Shown: in pieces, positions 40,434-49,600 of the stretch
Layout of the letters: the number at the start of each line of letters is the position of its first letter
Numbering within the stretch: the stretch's first letter is position 1
DNA from: Mesorhizobium sp. L-8-3
Lineage (GTDB): Bacteria > Pseudomonadota > Alphaproteobacteria > Rhizobiales > Rhizobiaceae
Assembly (NCBI RefSeq): GCF_016756615.1
Contig: NZ_AP023262.1
Location: 4,341,501 to 4,405,500 of the forward strand
Direction of reading: 5' to 3'
DNA: 64,000 nucleotides
Position numbers and translations under genes: made by a program
The notes under the pieces: model-generated
Seen by the model: the letters and a program-made list of their open reading frames with translations, nothing else
Database searches by the model: none
What the model was told of the DNA's origin: nothing

Positions 40434-40972
40434 ATCCGTCTCCTCCTGTTTGCACGCCGCTGTCGAAAGACTGTCTGTGCGAAAATATACGCCATACTTA
40501 GATTTCTTTGAAAGTCTATTTAGACGATTGTGAAAATTTTACCTTATTCTATACGAGATCGAGTAACAAGCTGAATAGGAAGGCACTCGCGATGTCGATG
40601 AAGAACATCGGCAAGGGGCACGATATGGGGTGCCCAATGCGTCTTGGCGCTGCGTGACCGCCGTGATTCTGGTCGTAGCCGTCGACGGGCGCCAGGACCG
40701 ACCCCGACGAGCCGGCCGGCACGGCAGCAGCGTTGCCGTCGCGGCTCGATCACGCGGAAGCCAGACAAGAATCGTAAACAGACCGCCAGCGCGATGTGCA
40801 GGGCAACCGGTGCCAGGAGCGGTCCGGCAAGGTCGTCGCGTCATGGCTGCATGCTCGCCAGCGACACGGCGAGGAACAGGTTCAATGCTGTCGCAGAGTT
40901 GCAAAGCCGATCGGTTAGAGTAACCTCGCCATTGCGAGTATGATTTGCGTGTCCAAGGCACATGAGGGGATC
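40434..40972. other. Intergenic region upstream of the nap operon
   Basis: This 539-base stretch is AT-rich near 40490-40560. The ORFs here (for example 40630-40923) are arginine-rich and lack ribosome binding sites, so I call no gene. I looked for an FNR/FixK site of the TTGAT-N4-ATCAA type and did not find a convincing one. The nap promoter must lie within it. Confidence 0.5.
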
Positions 40973-41164
40973 ATGACCCAGGACGAGGGAAGTTCCGTTG
41001 CTGCAAAGCCGGACGCTTCGACACGCCGTAGGGAACTTATCGCTTTTCTCGTCCTGGCGTTCGGAATCTGGCCGGTCGTCGCGGTCGGTGTCGTCGGCGG
41101 CTACGGTTTCCTTGTCTGGATGTGGCAATTGGTCTTCGGGCCGCCCGGACCTCCGGGAAGCTGA
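40973..41164 (+). CDS. napE: NapE, periplasmic nitrate reductase small membrane protein
   Basis: ATG 40973 follows GAGGGGATC. The 63-residue protein has a basic region (RRRELIAFLVLAFGIWPVVA) and a single membrane helix with a GGYGFLVWMWQLVFGPPGPP tail, the NapE hallmark. Its role in the Nap system is unclear; it is the usual first gene of napEFDABC in rhizobia. It ends four bases before napF. Confidence 0.9.
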   Translation: MTQDEGSSVAAKPDASTRRRELIAFLVLAFGIWPVVAVGVVGGYGFLVWMWQLVFGPPGPPGS

Positions 41165-41168
41165 GCCG

Positions 41169-41672
41169 ATGGCGCATCCGGCCAGCATCAGCCGCAGGTC
41201 ATTCCTTACCGGCCGCGCCGCGCAGCCGGTGCCTGACATAGCGCCGCCCGGGGTGGTCGAGGGCTGGACGGCTGCCTGCAGCGGGTGCGGCGCTTGTGCG
41301 GGCGCGTGTCCGACCGGGATCATCCTGATGCGCGACGGCAGGCCGTCGCTCGATTTCTCCGCCGGTGAATGCCTGTTCTGCGGCGACTGCGCCGAGGCAT
41401 GTCCCGAGCCCGTGTTCGACCGCGCCGCAAAGCCTGCGTTCACGCACGTCGTTGCCGTCTCCGACACCTGCCTTGCCCGCAACGGCGTGTCCTGCATGAG
41501 CTGCCGCGACGCGTGTCCTGAGGCGGCGATCTCTTTCCGACCCCGTGTCGGCGGGCCGTTCGTGCCCGTACTGGCGGAGGACAGCTGTACCGGCTGCGGC
41601 GCCTGCATCGCGACATGCCCCGTCCGGGCGATCGCGGTCGCGCCAGGATCCCGTGAGGCCGGCCATGGCTGA
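41169..41672 (+). CDS. napF: NapF, iron-sulfur protein of periplasmic nitrate reductase
   Basis: The 167-residue protein carries four cysteine clusters for [4Fe-4S] centres: CSGCGACAGACP, CLFCGDCAEACP, C...CMSCRDACP and CTGCGACIATCP. NapF is a cytoplasmic ferredoxin-like protein that helps mature NapA. ATG 41169 follows the napE stop. It overlaps napD by eight bases. The N-terminal SRRSFLTGRAAQ resembles a Tat-like motif but the family is cytoplasmic. Confidence 0.94.
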   Translation: MAHPASISRRSFLTGRAAQPVPDIAPPGVVEGWTAACSGCGACAGACPTGIILMRDGRPSLDFSAGECLFCGDCAEACPEPVFDRAAKPAFTHVVAVSDTCLARNGVSCMSCRDACPEAAISFRPRVGGPFVPVLAEDSCTGCGACIATCPVRAIAVAPGSREAGHG

Positions 41673-41931
41673 CGGCCGCCGCTATCATCACATATCGAGC
41701 GCCGTGATATCCGTCATGCCCGGCCGTCTCGATGAGGTGGCCGAGGCGATCGTCGGCATGAACGGCCCGGAAATCCGGGCGCAGGGCAACAACCGCATCG
41801 TGGTCGTCATGGAAGGCGAGAGCGCCGGAGAACTCGGCGCGCAACTCACGGCTCTCGGCGCCCTCGACGGGGTGGTCGCGGCCAACATGGTTTTCGAACA
41901 TATCGAGGAATTGGAGGGCTCCGGGCCATGA
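41665..41931 (+). CDS. napD: NapD, NapA signal-peptide chaperone
   Basis: The 88-residue protein has the NapD fold (HHISSAVISVMPGRLDEVAE, MVFEHIEELE). It binds the Tat signal of NapA and proof-reads its maturation in the cytoplasm. It overlaps both napF (8 bases) and napA (4 bases), indicating tight coupling. Confidence 0.94.
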   Translation: MADGRRYHHISSAVISVMPGRLDEVAEAIVGMNGPEIRAQGNNRIVVVMEGESAGELGAQLTALGALDGVVAANMVFEHIEELEGSGP

Positions 41932-44432
41932 CGGCAGAGTTGAACCGGCGCGAATTGTTGAAGGCGCAGGCGGCCGCCGTCGCGGCTGCGACGGCAGGCA
42001 TTGCCCTGCCGGCTTCCGCCCAGCCGATCCCCGGCGGGGTGAGTGCCCTCGAGATAAAATGGTCCAAGGCGCCGTGCCGGTTCTGCGGCACCGGCTGCGG
42101 CGTGATGGTGGGTGTGAAGGACGGCCAGGTGGTCGCCACTCACGGCGACACGCAGGCCGAGGTCAACCGCGGTCTCAACTGCGTGAAAGGGTACTTCCTC
42201 TCCAAGATCATGTATGGCGCGGACCGTCTGACCACGCCGCTGATGCGCAAGCGCGACGGCGTCTACGACAAGGACGGCGAGTTCGAGCCGGTGAGCTGGG
42301 ACGAGGCCTTCGGCCTGATGGCCGAGCGCGTCAAGAAGGTGCTGAAGGAGAAGGGGCCGACGGCCGTGGGCATGTTCGGCTCCGGCCAATGGACGATCTT
42401 CGAGGGTTACGCCGCGACCAAGCTGATGCGGGCCGGCTTCCGCTCCAACAATCTCGATCCCAATGCGCGCCATTGCATGGCCTCGGCCGCCTACGCCTTC
42501 ATGCGCACCTTCGGCATGGACGAGCCAATGGGCTGCTACGACGATTTCGAGCACGCCGATGCCTTCGTGCTGTGGGGCTCGAACATGGCCGAGATGCATC
42601 CGATCCTGTGGACGCGGCTGGCCGACCGCCGGCTCGGGCATGAGCATGTCAAGGTTGCGGTGCTGTCGACCTTCACCCACCGCAGCATGGACCTCGCCGA
42701 CATTCCCGTCGTGTTCAGGCCCGGCACCGACCTTGCGATCCTCAACTACATCGCCAACCACATCATCGCCACGGGCCGGGTCAACGAGGACTTCGTCAGG
42801 AACCATACCGTGTTCATGCGCGGCGAGACCGACATCGGCTACGGCCTGAGAGCGGAGGACCCGCGCGAGACCTCCGCAAAGGGCGCGGCCAACGCCGCTA
42901 GGATGGAGCCGATCGACTTCGAGGCGTTCAAGGCGCTTGTGTCGGAATATACGCTCGAGAAGGTCGCCGAGCTCAGCGGTGTCGAGAAGGGGTTCCTGGA
43001 GGAACTCGCCGAGCTCTACGCCGATCCGGCGCGCAAGGTCATGTCGCTCTGGACGATGGGCTTCAACCAGCATGTGCGCGGCGTTTGGGCCAACCACATG
43101 GTCTACAACATCCACCTCCTGACCGGGAAAATCTCGGAGCCCGGCAACAGCCCGTTCTCGCTGACCGGCCAGCCGTCGGCCTGCGGCACGGCGCGGGAGG
43201 TGGGAACCTTCGCCCATCGCCTGCCCGCGGACATGGTGGTGACCAATCCGGAGCACCGCAAGCATGCCGAGGAGATCTGGAAGCTGCCGGCCGGGCTCTT
43301 GCCCGAGAAGCCCGGGTTCCATGCGGTCGAGCAGGACCGGATGCTGAAGGACGGCAAGCTCAACTTCTACTGGGTGCAGGTCAACAACAACATCCAGGCA
43401 TCGCCCAACAGCAGCAACGAGGCTTATCCCGGTTATCGCAACCCGGACAATTTCGTCGTCGTCTCCGACGCCTATCCGACGGTCACCGGCATGTCGGCCG
43501 ATATCATCCTTCCGGCGGCGATGTGGGTCGAGAAGGAGGGCGCCTATGGCAACGCCGAGCGCCGCACCCATGTCTGGCACCAGCTGGTGCAGGCGCCCGG
43601 CGAGGCCCGTTCCGACCTCTGGCAGCTCACCGAGTTCTCCAAACACTTCACCACGGACGAGGTGTGGCCGAAGGAGATCCTCGACGCCAATCCGGCCTAT
43701 CGCGGCAAGACGCTCTTCGACGTGCTCTATCGCAACGGCACTGTCGACAAGTTCCCGCGCAGCGAGATCGATCCCGACTATCCCAACAACGAAGCGACGG
43801 AGTTCGGCTTCTACATCCAGAAAGGGTTGTTCGAGGAATATGCCGCCTTCGGGCGCGGCCATGGCCACGACCTCGCGCCATACGACACCTACCATGAGGT
43901 GCGCGGCCTCAGATGGCCGGTGGTCGACGGCAAGGAGACGCTTTGGCGTTACCGGGAAGGGTTGGATCCCTATGTGAAGGCGGGGGAGGGCGTCAAATTC
44001 TATGGGCGCCCGGACGGGAAAGCGGTCGTCCTCGCCGTGCCCTATGAACCGCCTGCCGAATCCCCCGACAGCGAGTTCGACCTGTGGCTGGTTACCGGCC
44101 GGGTGCTCGAACATTGGCATTCGGGTTCGATGACGCTGCGCGTGCCCGAGCTCTACCGGGCCTTCCCGGGCGCGCGCTGCTTCATGAATGCCGACGACGC
44201 CCGCAAGCGCGGCATCAACCAGGGGGCGGAGGTGCGTGTCATTTCGCGGCGCGGCGAAATCCGGTCGCGCATCGAGACGCGCGGCCGCAATCGCATGCCG
44301 AGCGGCGTGATCTTCGTGCCCTGGTTCGACGCCAGCCAGTTGATCAACAAGGTCACGCTCGACGCCACTGACCCCATCTCCAAGCAGACGGATTTCAAGA
44401 AATGCGCAGTCAAGATCGTTCCGGTCGCATGA
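41928..44432 (+). CDS. napA: NapA, catalytic subunit of periplasmic nitrate reductase
   Basis: The 834-residue molybdoenzyme reduces nitrate to nitrite with a bis-MGD cofactor. The N-terminus carries the Tat motif (N6-R7-R8, LNRRELLKAQ). The [4Fe-4S] cysteines are C50, C53, C57 and C85 (CRFCGTGC...NC), and the molybdenum ligand is C183 in NARHCMASAA. The C-terminal dinucleotide-binding domain (VTGRVLEHWHSGSMTLRVPE) is complete. It is full length and intact. Electrons come from NapC and NapB, encoded downstream. Confidence 0.98.
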   Translation: MTAELNRRELLKAQAAAVAAATAGIALPASAQPIPGGVSALEIKWSKAPCRFCGTGCGVMVGVKDGQVVATHGDTQAEVNRGLNCVKGYFLSKIMYGADRLTTPLMRKRDGVYDKDGEFEPVSWDEAFGLMAERVKKVLKEKGPTAVGMFGSGQWTIFEGYAATKLMRAGFRSNNLDPNARHCMASAAYAFMRTFGMDEPMGCYDDFEHADAFVLWGSNMAEMHPILWTRLADRRLGHEHVKVAVLSTFTHRSMDLADIPVVFRPGTDLAILNYIANHIIATGRVNEDFVRNHTVFMRGETDIGYGLRAEDPRETSAKGAANAARMEPIDFEAFKALVSEYTLEKVAELSGVEKGFLEELAELYADPARKVMSLWTMGFNQHVRGVWANHMVYNIHLLTGKISEPGNSPFSLTGQPSACGTAREVGTFAHRLPADMVVTNPEHRKHAEEIWKLPAGLLPEKPGFHAVEQDRMLKDGKLNFYWVQVNNNIQASPNSSNEAYPGYRNPDNFVVVSDAYPTVTGMSADIILPAAMWVEKEGAYGNAERRTHVWHQLVQAPGEARSDLWQLTEFSKHFTTDEVWPKEILDANPAYRGKTLFDVLYRNGTVDKFPRSEIDPDYPNNEATEFGFYIQKGLFEEYAAFGRGHGHDLAPYDTYHEVRGLRWPVVDGKETLWRYREGLDPYVKAGEGVKFYGRPDGKAVVLAVPYEPPAESPDSEFDLWLVTGRVLEHWHSGSMTLRVPELYRAFPGARCFMNADDARKRGINQGAEVRVISRRGEIRSRIETRGRNRMPSGVIFVPWFDASQLINKVTLDATDPISKQTDFKKCAVKIVPVA

Positions 44433-44905
44433 CCTTGCGGCGCACCGTTCCCGCGCTTGTCCTGCTCACCCTGTTTTGCGCTGGCACCACGGCGCTTGCC
44501 CAGATGGCGGCGAAGACCTCGCCCGAACTCGTCGGTCCGCCGTCGCCGATGGAAGAGATACCCGCGCCGTCGGTTCCGAAATGGGTCACCGACGATGTGC
44601 GCCAGATGCGTGCCTATCCCGAACAGCCACCGGTCATCCCGCATTCGATCGAAGGTTACCAGCTATCGGTCAACACCAATCGCTGCCTGTCCTGCCACAA
44701 GCGCGAATTCACGCAGAGTTCGGGCGCGCCGATGATCAGCGTCACGCATTTCATGACGCGGGACGGCCAGATGCTCGCCGACGTCTCGCCGCGCCGGTAT
44801 TTCTGCACCGAGTGCCATGTGCCTCAGGCGCAGGTCCAGCCCCTGGTCGAGAACCGCTTCAAGGACATGAGCGAACTGGGCGTGAAGCCCGCCGGCAGCG
44901 AGTAG
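44429..44905 (+). CDS. napB: NapB, diheme cytochrome subunit
   Basis: ATG 44429 overlaps the napA stop; a start 27 bases earlier is possible but disrupts the signal peptide. The 158-residue protein has a signal peptide (VPALVLLTLFCAGTTALAQ) and two heme c sites, CLSCH (86-90) and CTECH (126-130). It passes electrons to NapA in the periplasm. The axial histidines are in the preceding helices (for example H72, H107). Confidence 0.95.
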   Translation: MTLRRTVPALVLLTLFCAGTTALAQMAAKTSPELVGPPSPMEEIPAPSVPKWVTDDVRQMRAYPEQPPVIPHSIEGYQLSVNTNRCLSCHKREFTQSSGAPMISVTHFMTRDGQMLADVSPRRYFCTECHVPQAQVQPLVENRFKDMSELGVKPAGSE

Positions 44906-44909
44906 GCCC

Positions 44910-45626
44910 ATGCAGCGATTGAAGAAGTGGTTGCTCTGGGCCTGGCGCATCATAAGCACGCCGGCCGCGACGCTGAGCCTCGGCTTCCTGACGCTCGGAG
45001 GGTTCGTCGGCGGCGTGATGTTCTGGGGCGCTTTCAACACCGCGCTGGAGGTCACCAACACCGAGGCGTTCTGCACGTCATGCCACGAGATGCGTGACAA
45101 CGTCTATCAGGAGCTCACCCACACCATACATTTCGCCAATCGTTCCGGCGTTCGCGCCTCATGCCCCGATTGCCACGTGCCCCACGACTGGACCGACAAG
45201 ATCGCCCGAAAGATGCAGGCGTCCAAGGAGGTCTGGGGCAAGATCTTCGGCACCATCGATACCCGCCGCAAATTCCTGGACAAGCGGCTGGAGCTCGCCC
45301 AGCACGAATGGGCGCGGCTGAAGGCCAATGACAGCCTCGAATGCCGCAACTGCCACTCGTCGGTGGCCATGGACCTCACGCGCCAGACCGAGCGCGCGGC
45401 CGAGATCCATACGCGCTACCTGCTGACGGGAAAGGCGACCTGCATAGACTGCCACAAGGGCATCGCCCATGAGCTGCCCAATATGCAGGGCATTCCGCCG
45501 GGCTGGCAGGTGCCGCCCGAATTGCAGGGCGAGACGCTGCCGCAATCCTCGGCGATCGACGCGCTCGACAGTTTCGTCAGGGCGGCGCATGCGGGCCTGC
45601 CGGCGCAAGTCATGGCGTTCGATTGA
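44910..45626 (+). CDS. napC: NapC, tetraheme quinol dehydrogenase
   Basis: The 238-residue membrane-anchored cytochrome has one N-terminal helix (ATLSLGFLTLGGFVGGVMFW) and four heme sites: CTSCH (55-59), CPDCH (85-89), CRNCH (145-149), CIDCH (178-182). It takes electrons from quinol and gives them to NapAB. It closes the napEFDABC operon, as in other rhizobia, without napGH. Confidence 0.95.
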   Translation: MQRLKKWLLWAWRIISTPAATLSLGFLTLGGFVGGVMFWGAFNTALEVTNTEAFCTSCHEMRDNVYQELTHTIHFANRSGVRASCPDCHVPHDWTDKIARKMQASKEVWGKIFGTIDTRRKFLDKRLELAQHEWARLKANDSLECRNCHSSVAMDLTRQTERAAEIHTRYLLTGKATCIDCHKGIAHELPNMQGIPPGWQVPPELQGETLPQSSAIDALDSFVRAAHAGLPAQVMAFD

Positions 45627-45835
45627 AGCGTTACCCGTGTGATGTTCCCTCGCAGGTGCCGGCCGGATGGCGACAGGCCCAGCCCTTTGTGAGCCTCGTC
45701 GATAGCGGAGCGCTCGCGAACCCGCGGCGGCCCTTAAGCTGGCGCTTGAAGCGAATTGCGCAAACGCGCCAGGCGTGGTTCCGGCGCAGCCGGAAATGCG
45801 GCCAGCAGGGCAGCGCCAATGCGAGGCTTTGACAA

Positions 45836-45961
45836 ACTAGGTCAATTGTCCTAGTGGTGTTCCGCCATCCAGGGGCAATTCCAGCAAGAGCGCGCAGCGG
45901 TCTTGCGTCCGGAATTGCGTAAAGACAAATCGTCAAAGCGGAATGCTGGGGACAATTGACC
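45836..45961. promoter_or_regulatory. TetR operator palindrome and second half-match
   Basis: ACTAGGTCAATTGTCCTAGT (45836-45855) is a 20-base palindrome with one mismatched pair. A TTGACA at 45829-45834 suggests that it covers a promoter. GGACAATTGACC, the reverse complement of its core GGTCAATTGTCC, recurs at 45950-45961 just before the TetR start. The 45627-45835 stretch holds no other gene. Confidence 0.6.
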
Positions 45962-45965
45962 TGAC

Positions 45966-46547
45966 ATGCCGGCGCCATCCACTCGCGAACTGATCGTCGA
46001 AAAGGCGGACGCACTCTTTTACGAAGGCGGCTTCGAGGCCACGTCCTTTGCCGACATCGCGGCCGCCGTGGGCATTTCGCGCGGCAATTTCTATCATCAT
46101 TTCAAGACCAAGGATGACATACTGGATGCGGTGATCGTGCGTCGCATGGAATGCACGCGCGCCATGCTCGACGGCTGGGAGGCCGATGGCGACGGGCCGC
46201 GCGAGCGCATCCTGAGCTTCGTCCATATGCTGATCGCCAACCAGGCGAAGATCATGGCCTTTGGCTGCCCGGTCGGCACCCTCTGTTCCGAACTCGCCAA
46301 GCTCGATCATGCAGCACAGGACCGTGCTTCCGATATCTTCGGGCTGTTCCGCGATTGGCTCGCCGGGCAATTCCAGGCGCTTGGTGCCGGTGACAGGGCG
46401 GAGGCGCTGGCGCTGCAGCTCTTGTCGAGGTCGCAAGGGGTGGCGGTCATGGCTACGGCTTTCCGCGACGAAACCTTCATCCGCAGCGAGGTGGCCGGCA
46501 TCGAGCATTGGCTGGCTACGTTGCCGGATATTTCCTCATCCAACTGA
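45966..46547 (+). CDS. TetR-family regulator
   Basis: The 193-residue protein has a TetR helix-turn-helix (TSFADIAAAVGISRGNFYHHFKTKDD) and a C-terminal domain with the CPVGTLCSELA motif common in regulators of redox or efflux genes. ATG 45966 is preceded by GGGGACAATTGACCTGAC, so the ribosome binding region overlaps the second palindrome half. It is probably self-regulated. Its target besides itself is not obvious; the nap operon lies upstream in the same direction and the autotransporter lies downstream. Confidence 0.88.
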   Translation: MPAPSTRELIVEKADALFYEGGFEATSFADIAAAVGISRGNFYHHFKTKDDILDAVIVRRMECTRAMLDGWEADGDGPRERILSFVHMLIANQAKIMAFGCPVGTLCSELAKLDHAAQDRASDIFGLFRDWLAGQFQALGAGDRAEALALQLLSRSQGVAVMATAFRDETFIRSEVAGIEHWLATLPDISSSN

Positions 46548-46652
46548 CGCTGCGAACGCAATGCTCCTTTGCAACCGGAGGCGGCAGTTTCTTGTCCGCT
46601 ACCCGGCACAAGGAACACGCGTTGCTGAGCCGGACCAATGGGACGTGAGCAA

Positions 46653-49600
46653 ATGATGAAGCGCAGCTCGTATTGCCGCTCGACAACCGGATCGCCGTTG
46701 CGGCGGAAAGCGGAGGCGCGTTCCAGAACGGCATCCAACGAAAGGTGCGATCCCGGAGCGGCAAGGCCCGTGCAGGCCGGCCGGCCGGCGACGGCTGGAC
46801 GGCAGTCCGCGGTTCTGGGGAGCCTGGTCACCGGCCTGCTCGGCACCGCGGCCTGGTTCGCGCTTCCCGGCCAGACCCTGGCGCAGGAAAACTACTGCAG
46901 CGTCCAGAACAACGTCTATGGCTGCAACATACCAGCGGGAACCTATACCTCCCCGGTCAGCGTCGTTGAACCGTTTGACAGCGTCATTCAAAAGCAGAGC
47001 ATGACCGTCACGAATTTGGGCGGCATAAACATAATATCGTCATCGGAACCCGCCGGGGCCTGGGGCATCGCTGCCTTGTCAGCTACTGCCAATGGGGTCT
47101 TCTTAGGGCAGGTCAGCAACGGCGACACCTACGGAATGACCATCTCCAATCAGGGTGCGATCGGCCTTACACCGGGCACTGCGACGGGGGTCGACAACTA
47201 TATTTTCGGCATCTACGTGCTGCAGGCGGCCGATGTCGGCGGCTCCTCCGAGAGCGGTGTCACCCTCACAAACTCCGCCGCGATCGACATGAACCTTTCG
47301 GGTGTTCAGGCATGGGGCGGCGCCGCCATCCGGGCAACGGACCAGGGAGGCACATCGCTTGGAGCCTCCACCGGTGCGGCGGTCACCAACAGCGGCGCGA
47401 TCACCGCCACGATGTCCGGGCAGCAGGGTTTTGCCGGCATCCAGGCGGTTTCGCTCGGTGGCGACGCTGGCCCCAGCGAACAGGGCGGGTCCGCGGGCAC
47501 GGCCTCGATCGTCAACTCGGCGGCGGTGGACGTCACCTGGACCTGGCAGGATGTCGGGAGCATCAACAACGGCGTCTACGGTCTCCAGGCGCTTTCCCAG
47601 GGCGGCAATGGTGGCAGCAACGACGACGGCGCCGGCGGTACCGGCGGCAGCGGCGGCTCGGCGTCGGTCACGCTCACTGAGGGCGGCGATGTTACCGTCA
47701 ATGTGAGCGACACGCCGCCAAGCTCCAGTGCGCCGTACAGCGCCGGCGTCCTGGCGGCGGTCATCGGCGGCGACGGCGCAGCGGGAGCTGGCGGCAAGCA
47801 CTACAGCGGCGGCAACGGCGCGGCGGCCGGCGGGCCTGCCCAGATATCGGTCACGGATGCGAGTGTGGTTACCACCGGCGACCTGCTGCCCGGCATCTTC
47901 GAGCTGCTCCAATCCGGTGCCGGCGGGGCCGGCGGCTGCCAGGACGGCAAGGACTGCGAATACAGCGATACTCATGGCGAGGAAAACGCCGGCTATGCCG
48001 GGCATGTCCTCGGCGCAGGCTCCATCACGGTCGGTGCGCAGTCGCAGCCGGTCACGGTATCGACCACTGGCGATCAGTCCGCAGCGATCCAGATGTTCCT
48101 GTTGGGTGGCGACGGCGGTAACGGCGGCTCCGACAATGCCCTCTCAAACGACCAGGACGCCGGCAATGGCGGCAATGGCGGCGTGGTCTACGGGCAGGCC
48201 ACCGTCACGCTTGGCGGCACCGGGCAGAACCTCGTCACGGTTACGACGGCGGGCGACAGCTCGCCCGGTATTAATGTCGCCAGCCTCGGCGGCAACGGAG
48301 GGTTGGGCGGCTTCTTTCATGCCGGATCCGGTGGCACGAACAGCGGCGGCATCGCAGGTTCCGGCGGATCGGCCGGCGACATCACTATCGCGCTGACGGC
48401 CGCCTCGATTGCCACAAACGGGGCTACCTCTTCGCCAGGCATCGTCGCTCAGTCCATCGGAGGGACAGGCGCGGAGGGAGGCTCGGTCACCGGCAGTAAC
48501 AGCGCGAAGGGCGGAGGAGGCGGCAACGGCGGCAACGGCGGCGCCGTGACGGTTACGCTCGACAGCGCCTCATCGATCACCACGCAGGGTGCCGATTCGA
48601 TTGGAATCCTGGCACAGAGCGTCGCCGGTGCCGGCGGCAATGCCGGCACCGCCAACGGCGAGGACACCAGCACCGGCGGCGACGGTGGCTCCGGCGGTGC
48701 CGGTGGCAACGTGACTGTGGAGAACGACGGCGCGATCACCACGGCCGGAGCGACTGCCCGCGGCATCCTTGCTCAATCGCTCGCGGGCGCGGGCGGAACA
48801 GGGGGCTCTGTGTGGTCCATCTTTCACAGCGGCGGCGGGACAGGCGGTGCCGGTGGTAGCGTCGGCGCCGTCAGTGTGACGAACAGCGGCTCGATCGCCA
48901 CCAGTGGATCGAATGCGCAGGGCATCCTGCTGCAATCGATCGGCGGCAGCGGCGGTGCCGGCGGACAGGCCAGCGGCCTGTTCGACTCGGTCGGCGGCAA
49001 CGCCGACACCAATCCGCTTGCTGCCGACGGCAACAGCGTCACCTTCACGTCGGACGGCGGCAGCATCCTGACGACCGGCATCTCCGCGACCGGGGTAATG
49101 GGCCAGTCCATCGGCGGTGGCGGCGGTGACGGCGGCGGTGCCTCGAGCATCTTGGTCAGCGTGGGCGGCAGCGGCGGCGCCGGCGGCGACGGTGGGACGG
49201 TCACGGCAACGCTCGGCACTGGCACGCAGATCGTCACGGAGGGCGACGCCTCGGCGGCCGTCCTCATGCAGTCGATCGGCGGCGGCGGCGGCAACGCCGG
49301 CAACGCCAGCAGCGACGGGCTCTTCAAGACGGTCGCCATCGGCGGCAGCGGCGGCAGCGGCGGCGTCGGCGGCGATGCCACGATCAGCGCTGACGGAACG
49401 ACGATCGTGACCAGCGGGTCGACGTCGGCCGGCCTTTTGGTGCAGTCGATCGGTGGCGGTGGCGGCGTCGGCGGCCAGGCGTTGTCCGGCGCGGTTGGCC
49501 CGGGCGTCGCGTACGCGATCTCGGTCGGCGGCAGCGGCGGCGACGGCGGCCGCGCCTACACGGCGGCAGCTACCGTTTCGGGCGGCAGCCTGATCGCGAC

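Noticed and set aside
41688..44120. 810-codon minus-strand ORF over napA
   Set aside because: napA is certain on the plus strand; the antisense frame has no motif or start signal.
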